Positions 14,861 through 19,302 of a DNA stretch of 19,302 nucleotides are shown here, piece by piece. The stretch spans positions 1 through 19,302 of the forward strand of contig JBKJVQ010000138.1 of assembly GCA_046717125.1 (NCBI GenBank), in the 5' to 3' direction. The number at the start of each line of letters is the position of its first letter. Within the stretch, counting starts at the first letter, position 1. A program made the translations under genes and the position numbers. The notes beneath the pieces were generated by a model. The model ran no database searches. It was given only the letters and a program-made list of their open reading frames with translations, and was not told where the DNA came from. This stretch comes from JBKJVQ01 sp046717125 (GTDB taxonomy: Bacteria > Pseudomonadota > Alphaproteobacteria > Rhizobiales > Methyloligellaceae).

Positions 14861-15415
14861 ATGAAGGCGCAATCGGTCGGTTGTGCTCCCGTGCTGGTTG
14901 CCCTGGGGGCGAACGTCCAAGGGCCCTGGGGAACGCCGGAGCAGACATTGGAGCGCGCCCTGATGGCGCTGGAGAGCGCCGGCATACGCATTGTCGCAAG
15001 GTCCAAAATCCATGCGACCGCGCCCGTCGGGTTCACGCGACAGGCCCGCTACGCGAATGCGGTCGCAGCGGTGGCGACCGCGAGATCGCCCAATGCGCTG
15101 ATGCATGTGCTGAAGCGGATCGAAGCGTCTGCGGGGCGGCGTGCGAGCGGCCGGCCATGGGGGCCGCGCGCGTTGGACCTCGACCTAATCGCGTATGGTC
15201 CGGTGGTCCGCAATTGGCGCGGCAGTCTTCCGCGTCATGCGCGGGCCGGAGCTAAGCCGTTGACGCTGCCACACCCGCTGATGCATGAGCGCCCGTTCGT
15301 ACTCGGGCCATTGGCGGAGATTGCGCCTGGCTGGCGTCATCCGGTTCTGCACCGCTCGGCGCGCGGGCTATGGCAGGCAGTCCGGCGCTCGAAATCGGGC
15401 CGGCTTCTGGATTGA
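14861..15415 (+). CDS. folK: 6-hydroxymethyl-7,8-dihydropterin pyrophosphokinase
   Basis: A 184-aa HPPK that transfers pyrophosphate from ATP to the pterin in folate synthesis. Evidence: VLVALGANVQGPWGTPEQTL (11–30), ATAPVGFTRQARYANAV (52–68), RIEASAGRR, and the Mg-binding pair D106/D108 in PRALDLDLIAYG, then LTLPHPLMHERPFVLGPLAEIAPGW. Between the Mg loop and LPHP there is a short Arg/Ala-rich insertion (RNWRGSLPRHARAGAKP). ATG 14861 is chosen over the in-frame ATG at 14822, as the region before it is not conserved; a GGCGGCG-rich stretch precedes it. folP and folB are not adjacent, so it is a stand-alone folate gene ahead of rpoZ. Confidence 0.93.
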   Translation: MKAQSVGCAPVLVALGANVQGPWGTPEQTLERALMALESAGIRIVARSKIHATAPVGFTRQARYANAVAAVATARSPNALMHVLKRIEASAGRRASGRPWGPRALDLDLIAYGPVVRNWRGSLPRHARAGAKPLTLPHPLMHERPFVLGPLAEIAPGWRHPVLHRSARGLWQAVRRSKSGRLLD

Positions 15416-15424
15416 TTCATTGTT

Positions 15425-15472
15425 GAGCATGATGTCTTCCGAAAACCGCTCACACTTTTCGGCATCATGCCC
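15425..15472. repeat. Extragenic palindrome (copy B)
   Basis: A near-identical second copy of the element before smpB, differing by one base in the bulge, one deleted loop base and one arm base (CATCATGCCC instead of CATCATGCTC). It begins 10 bases after the folK stop. Its first half, the GGGGTTG hairpin present after dapA, is missing here. Confidence 0.85.
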
Positions 15473-15473
15473 T

Positions 15474-15495
15474 GGCGGCGCGACCCGACGCCGCC
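15474..15495 (+). terminator. Weak hairpin after folK
   Basis: GGCGGCG (15474–15480) and CGCCGCC (15489–15495) form a perfect 7-base GC stem with an 8-base loop, directly after the palindrome. It might end the folK transcript, but no T-run follows and the next bases are the candidate rpoZ -35 element. Confidence 0.3.
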
Positions 15496-15524
15496 TTGCG
15501 TAAGCCCCGCAATCGCTTTATGTA
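15496..15524 (+). promoter_or_regulatory. Candidate rpoZ promoter
   Basis: TTGCGT (15496–15501), 17 bases and TATGTA (15519–15524) make the best sigma-70-like pair in the window, placing a start near 15531. The leader would be about 26 bases and contains the GAGGA ribosome binding site at 15546–15550, six bases before the rpoZ ATG. Confidence 0.42.
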
Positions 15525-15556
15525 ACGGCCAACCCGACAATAGCTGAGGATTCCGG

Positions 15557-15964
15557 ATGGCCCGCGTCACCGTCGAAGACTGCATCGACAAGGTACAGAA
15601 CCGTTTCGAGCTCGTGCTCCTCGCCAGTCATCGCGCGCGCGCCATCTCGGCTGGCGCGCCCATCACGGTCGACCGCGATAAGGACAAGAATCCGGTCGTG
15701 TCGCTGCGCGAGATAGCCGACGAGACCATCTCGGCGGAAGACCTCAAGGAAGATTTCATCCACTCGATGCAGAAATTCGTCGAGGTCGACGAGCCCGAGG
15801 CCGAGGCGGTTCAGCTCATCGGCACCGACCGGCGCGTCGTGCTGGGCCAGGACGACCAGTCGACCGACACCCAGATCGACCGGATGAGCGAGGAAGAGCT
15901 GCTCCGCGGACTGGCGAGCCTCGCCCCGTCCGATGGTTCGAACGCCGGCCCCCGTTCACGCTGA
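15557..15964 (+). CDS. rpoZ: RNA polymerase omega subunit
   Basis: A 135-aa omega subunit, which helps assemble RNA polymerase and contributes to the ppGpp site. The N-terminal core MARVTVEDCIDKVQNRFELVLLASHRARAISAG is the family signature. The acidic tail to 135 (DEPEAEAVQLIG..., DTQIDRMSEEELLRGLASL) is typical of alphaproteobacterial omega proteins. GAGGA at 15546–15550 precedes the ATG. The gene stands directly ahead of rsh, as in many alphaproteobacteria, so a ppGpp target subunit and the ppGpp enzyme are encoded side by side. Confidence 0.95.
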   Translation: MARVTVEDCIDKVQNRFELVLLASHRARAISAGAPITVDRDKDKNPVVSLREIADETISAEDLKEDFIHSMQKFVEVDEPEAEAVQLIGTDRRVVLGQDDQSTDTQIDRMSEEELLRGLASLAPSDGSNAGPRSR

Positions 15965-16069
15965 TCGCATTATCGCGGGTGGCGGACATGCCCGCACTTG
16001 CCCTGACCCGCGTCCACGCGCATGCTTCCTGCCGTCCGCGGTTGACGCCGGAAGTCCGAGTGCGCCTTC

Positions 16070-18307
16070 ATGATGCGCCAGTACGAACTCGTCGAGCGCG
16101 TCAGGAGCTACGACACGAAGGTCGATGAAGCGCTCCTGAACCGCGCCTACGTCTACGCCATGAAGGCGCATGGCGATCAGCGCCGAGCGTCAGGCGCGCC
16201 CTATTTTTCCCATCCCCTCGAAGTCGCCGCCATCCTCGCGGACATGCGGCTTGACGGCGCCACGATCGCGACCGCGCTGTTGCACGATACGATCGAGGAT
16301 ACCGACGCCACGCGCTCGGAGATCGACGACATTTTCGGCAAGGAAATTGGCGCACTCGTCGACGGCCTGACCAAGATCAGACGGCTCGACCTCGTCTCCC
16401 GGCGCGCAGAGCAGGCCGAGAATTTCCGCAAGTTGCTGCTCGCGATTTCCAGCGATATCCGGGTGCTGCTCGTCAAGCTCGCCGACCGGCTGCACAATAT
16501 GCGGACGCTCGAACACGTGCCGGCCGCCAAGCGCAAGATCGCGGCCGAAGAGACCATGGAGATCTATGCGCCGCTCGCGGGTCGGATGGGCATGCAATGG
16601 CTGCGCGAAGAGCTGGAAGACCTATCCTTCCGCTGGCTCCACCCGGACGCCTACGCGACTGTCGTTGAGCGTCTGGCGGCGCTGCGCCTTCGCAATGCCG
16701 GGCTGATCGAGGAAATTCAGGGCGCGATCGAACGCCGGCTGTCGGATACCGGGATCGCGGCGCAGGTGAAGGGCCGGGAGAAAAAGCCGTTCGCGGTGTG
16801 GTCGAAAATGGAGCGCAAGCAGGTATCTTTGGAGCAGCTCTCCGATATCTTCGCGTTCCGCATCATGGTCGATGAGGTGCCTGACTGCTACCGGGCGCTG
16901 GCGGCGGTTCACACGGCATGGCGCACAGTTCCGGGCCGTTTCAAGGATTATGTCTCAAACCCGAAGCAGAACGACTATCAGTCGATCCACACGACCGTCA
17001 TCGGGCCGCGTCATCAGCGCGTCGAGCTGCAGATCAGGACGCGCGCCATGCATGACGTCGCGGAATATGGCGTCGCGGCGCACGCGCTCTACAAGGACAA
17101 GGCGAACGGGCACACTGTAGACTTGTACGGGCCGCCGGCTGCGGACAGCAACGCTTACCGCTGGCTGCGGCACCTGATCGACATGCTGCTCGAGGGCGAC
17201 AATCCGGAGGAATTCCTGGAGCACACGAAGCTCGAACTGTTCCAGGATCAGGTCTTCTGCTTCACGCCGAAAGGGCTGCTGATCGCGCTGCCCCGCGGGG
17301 CGAACGCGATCGATTTCGCCTATGCGGTACATACCGACGTCGGCAATTCCTGCGTCGGCTGCAAGGTCAACGGGCGGCATATGCCGCTGACAAGCACCTT
17401 GAGAAACGGCGACGAAGTGGAGATCATCCGATCCGAGGCGCAACGCACGCCGCCGCCGGCCTGGGAGAATCTCGTCGTTCTGGGCAAGGCGCGATCCGCG
17501 ATTCGGCGCGCGACACGTGAAGCGGTGCGGGCGCAGTACGCCTCGCTCGGCCGCGAGATCCTGAAGCGCGCCTGCGCGCGGGCCGGCGTTGCCTACAGCG
17601 ACGAGGCGATCGCACGGTCTCTGCACCGTGTGACGCAGAAATCGGTCGAGGAGGCGCTGACGGCCGTGGGTCGCGGCGAACTGCCGTCGGCCGATCTGCT
17701 TGCGGCGGCATTCCCGGGCGCCGTCCAGGCCGAAGCCCCCAAACGCCAGAGGATCAAGCGGAACGACGAGGGCTGGTTTGGCCTGACCAAGGCGATCGGG
17801 TTGAAATTCAGATGGCCGGGATCGTCGCCTGCGTCATCGCGCCCCCGACCGGAATCCAGCATACCGATCCGAGGATCGAGCGGCGATCTGCCGGTCAAGT
17901 TCGACGACCGCGCGGGTGCGGTTCCCGGCGATCGCATCGTTGGCATTCTGACCCAAGGGGAGGGCATCACGATCTATCCGATCCAGGCCGAGGCGCTGAA
18001 GGGGTACGAGGACGAGCCCGAGCGCTGGATCGACGTGACGTGGGATATCGACGAGGACAGTCCGGATCGCTTTCCCGCGCAGATCGCCGTGACCGCCATG
18101 AACGAGCCGGGCAGTCTCGCGCAGATTGCGCAGGTCGTCGGTGAGGCCGGAGGAAACATCGACAATCTGAAGATGACGCGACGCGCGGCGGATTACACCG
18201 AGCTGTTGCTGACGATCGAGGTGTGGGATTTGAAGCATCTCAACCAGATCATGGCAGGTTTGAAGGCGCGCGACGTCGTCAGCGCGGTCACGCGGGTGCA
18301 TGGATGA
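16070..18307 (+). CDS. rsh: Bifunctional (p)ppGpp synthetase/hydrolase, Rel/SpoT family
   Basis: A 745-aa Rsh protein that makes and degrades (p)ppGpp in the stringent response. The hydrolase (HD) domain shows H48 and H72–D73 (LLHDTIEDTDAT). The synthetase domain includes GREKKPFAVWSKM, the RFKD motif (290–293), and NPKQNDYQSIHTTVIGP; the RxKD form, in contrast to the ExDD of hydrolase-inactive RelA, goes with bifunctional enzymes. A TGS domain spans about 391–455 and an ACT domain the last 75 residues or so. Between them, where a conserved-cysteine (zinc-finger/RIS-like) segment usually lies, the sequence GAVPGDRIVGILTQGEGITIYPIQ is kept but the cysteines are absent. Start is ATG 16070 or the adjacent ATG 16073. 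Confidence 0.95.
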   Translation: MMRQYELVERVRSYDTKVDEALLNRAYVYAMKAHGDQRRASGAPYFSHPLEVAAILADMRLDGATIATALLHDTIEDTDATRSEIDDIFGKEIGALVDGLTKIRRLDLVSRRAEQAENFRKLLLAISSDIRVLLVKLADRLHNMRTLEHVPAAKRKIAAEETMEIYAPLAGRMGMQWLREELEDLSFRWLHPDAYATVVERLAALRLRNAGLIEEIQGAIERRLSDTGIAAQVKGREKKPFAVWSKMERKQVSLEQLSDIFAFRIMVDEVPDCYRALAAVHTAWRTVPGRFKDYVSNPKQNDYQSIHTTVIGPRHQRVELQIRTRAMHDVAEYGVAAHALYKDKANGHTVDLYGPPAADSNAYRWLRHLIDMLLEGDNPEEFLEHTKLELFQDQVFCFTPKGLLIALPRGANAIDFAYAVHTDVGNSCVGCKVNGRHMPLTSTLRNGDEVEIIRSEAQRTPPPAWENLVVLGKARSAIRRATREAVRAQYASLGREILKRACARAGVAYSDEAIARSLHRVTQKSVEEALTAVGRGELPSADLLAAAFPGAVQAEAPKRQRIKRNDEGWFGLTKAIGLKFRWPGSSPASSRPRPESSIPIRGSSGDLPVKFDDRAGAVPGDRIVGILTQGEGITIYPIQAEALKGYEDEPERWIDVTWDIDEDSPDRFPAQIAVTAMNEPGSLAQIAQVVGEAGGNIDNLKMTRRAADYTELLLTIEVWDLKHLNQIMAGLKARDVVSAVTRVHG

Positions 18308-18340
18308 TGTACGCACACAGGCTGGGTCAGACCCCCTGAA

Positions 18341-19117
18341 ATGGCACAACTTCCTCCTCTCAGACTTGGCGTGAATATCGATCATGTGGCGACCATCCGG
18401 AACGCGCGTGGAGGCCGCGACCCCGATCCGCTCAGGGCGGCGCTTCTAGGCGTCGAGGCCGGGGCGGATGGGATCACCGCCCATCTCCGCGAGGACCGGC
18501 GTCACATCAGCGATTCCGATATTGCGCGGCTGAAGGAGCAACTGACCCGGCCGCTCAATCTGGAAATGGCGGCGACGGACGAGATGCGCGGCATCGCGCT
18601 GAAGCACGTCCCGCACGCCTGTTGTCTTGTGCCGGAGCGGCGTCAGGAACTGACCACCGAGGGCGGGCTTGAAATCGCGGCGCAGGCGGATCGGCTACGG
18701 GACTACATCGCGCCGCTAAAGGATGCGGGAATACGTGTTTCTCTTTTTATCGATCCCGATCCGGCGCAGGTCGAGGCCGCGGCGCGTATTGTCCGCGCCG
18801 ACGTTGTCGAGTTGCATACCGGCACATATTGTGAGGCCGCGATTGACGGCCACGAACCTGCGATCGCGCGCGAACTCGCACGGCTGCGCGATGCCGCGGC
18901 GCTCGCACACGCCGAAGGGCTGGAAGTTCATGCGGGCCACGGTCTCACGTTCGGGAGCGTCGGGCCCGTGGCTGCCCTGCCGGAAATCGTCGAGCTGAAT
19001 ATCGGCCACTTCATTGTCGGCGAAGCCATCTTCGTCGGCCTCGCCGAAAGCATCCGCCAGATGCGTAGGATGATGGATGCGGGCCGCGGCGCGCTGTTGC
19101 GCCGGGAGGCCTCATGA
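18341..19117 (+). CDS. pdxJ: Pyridoxine 5'-phosphate synthase
   Basis: A 258-aa TIM-barrel enzyme that forms pyridoxine 5'-phosphate from deoxyxylulose 5-phosphate and 3-amino-2-oxopropyl phosphate. Visible: LGVNIDHVATIRNARGG (9–25), ITAHLREDRRHI (45–56) with H48 and R50, LNLEMAAT with E75, VELHTGTY (156–163) and HAGHGLTFGSV (197–207). The start ATG 18341 is 33 bases after rsh; no strong ribosome binding site is seen. The stop overlaps the acpS start as ATGA, so these two are coupled, matching the common alphaproteobacterial order pdxJ–acpS. Confidence 0.96.
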   Translation: MAQLPPLRLGVNIDHVATIRNARGGRDPDPLRAALLGVEAGADGITAHLREDRRHISDSDIARLKEQLTRPLNLEMAATDEMRGIALKHVPHACCLVPERRQELTTEGGLEIAAQADRLRDYIAPLKDAGIRVSLFIDPDPAQVEAAARIVRADVVELHTGTYCEAAIDGHEPAIARELARLRDAAALAHAEGLEVHAGHGLTFGSVGPVAALPEIVELNIGHFIVGEAIFVGLAESIRQMRRMMDAGRGALLRREAS

Positions 19118-19302
19118 TCCTCGGGCTCGGCAATGACATGATCGACATTCGCCGCATCGAGAAGACTATCGAGAAATATGGCGACCGCTTTCTCGACCGG
19201 ATTTTCACGCCGGTGGAGCGCAAGAAATCCGATCGCCGGGCGGCCCGGGCCGCCTCCTATGCGAAACGGTTCGCGGCGAAGGAAGCCTGCGCCAAGGCGC
19301 TC
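19114..19302 (+). CDS. acpS: Holo-[acyl-carrier-protein] synthase (truncated by window end)
   Basis: The first 63 codons of a 4'-phosphopantetheinyl transferase that activates acyl carrier protein. MILGLGNDMIDIRRIE carries the Mg-binding D8, and FAAKEACAKAL carries E57, both at the family positions. The rest lies beyond the window. The ATG overlaps the pdxJ stop (ATGA). Confidence 0.93.
   Translation, partial: MILGLGNDMIDIRRIEKTIEKYGDRFLDRIFTPVERKKSDRRAARAASYAKRFAAKEACAKAL

Noticed and set aside
16006..16012. Terminator between rpoZ and rsh from CGCGGGT (15974–15980) and ACCCGCG (16006–16012)
   Set aside because: Seven-base arms with a 25-base loop and no T-run; too weak to call.
1..19302. 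CRISPR array, tRNA, rRNA, insertion sequence or phage genes
   Set aside because: No regularly spaced direct repeats, no cloverleaf or rRNA-like segment, and no transposase, integrase or phage motifs were seen on either strand.

Overview
The window reads as ordinary chromosome of a GC-rich alphaproteobacterium, most likely from the Hyphomicrobiales (Bradyrhizobiaceae/Xanthobacteraceae-like). Four things point there: the block rpoZ–rsh–pdxJ–acpS with dapA–smpB nearby, a single bifunctional RelA/SpoT enzyme whose C-terminal zinc-finger cysteines are gone, a CheZ-like protein of rhizobial type, and short extragenic palindromes of a style common in that order. The taxonomy is inferred from sequence style and gene order, not from a search.

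Left part (1–4140): on the minus strand lie a fructosamine-kinase-family gene cut by the window edge and a CheZ-like phosphatase gene just upstream of it. Divergent from these is an MFS transporter, which overlaps tail-to-tail with an enolase-superfamily epimerase/racemase (DgcA / Ala-Glu epimerase type).

Middle-left (4133–7862): a four-gene plus-strand operon encodes a complete Mla/MCE-type lipid ABC transporter: a permease with a fused STAS domain, an ATPase, an MCE-domain substrate-binding protein and a PqiC-like lipoprotein. A composite palindromic repeat follows, then an AAC(3)-family acetyltransferase gene. A large Slt-type lytic transglycosylase gene runs the other way (8913–11288).

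Right part (11552–19302): dapA, a composite palindrome, smpB, a cysteine-free peroxiredoxin-like gene coupled to smpB, then on the minus strand a NYN-domain (LabA/DUF88) gene followed by a family-5-type uracil-DNA glycosylase gene. Divergent from these, folK, rpoZ, rsh, pdxJ and a truncated acpS all read rightwards. These are mostly housekeeping functions: lysine/peptidoglycan precursor synthesis, ribosome rescue, folate, transcription, the stringent response, vitamin B6 and ACP activation.

I found no mobile element, CRISPR array, rRNA, tRNA or clear horizontally acquired island. There is no gene-free stretch over 300 bases; the longest gap is 263 bases, at 11289–11551. The points most worth a second look are the redoxin with no cysteine at all, the extragenic palindrome that reaches to within 2 nt of the smpB start codon, the pairing of a NYN nuclease-like gene with a uracil-DNA glycosylase gene, and the Cys-less regulatory region of the Rsh protein. 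None of these amounts to a clearly new system.
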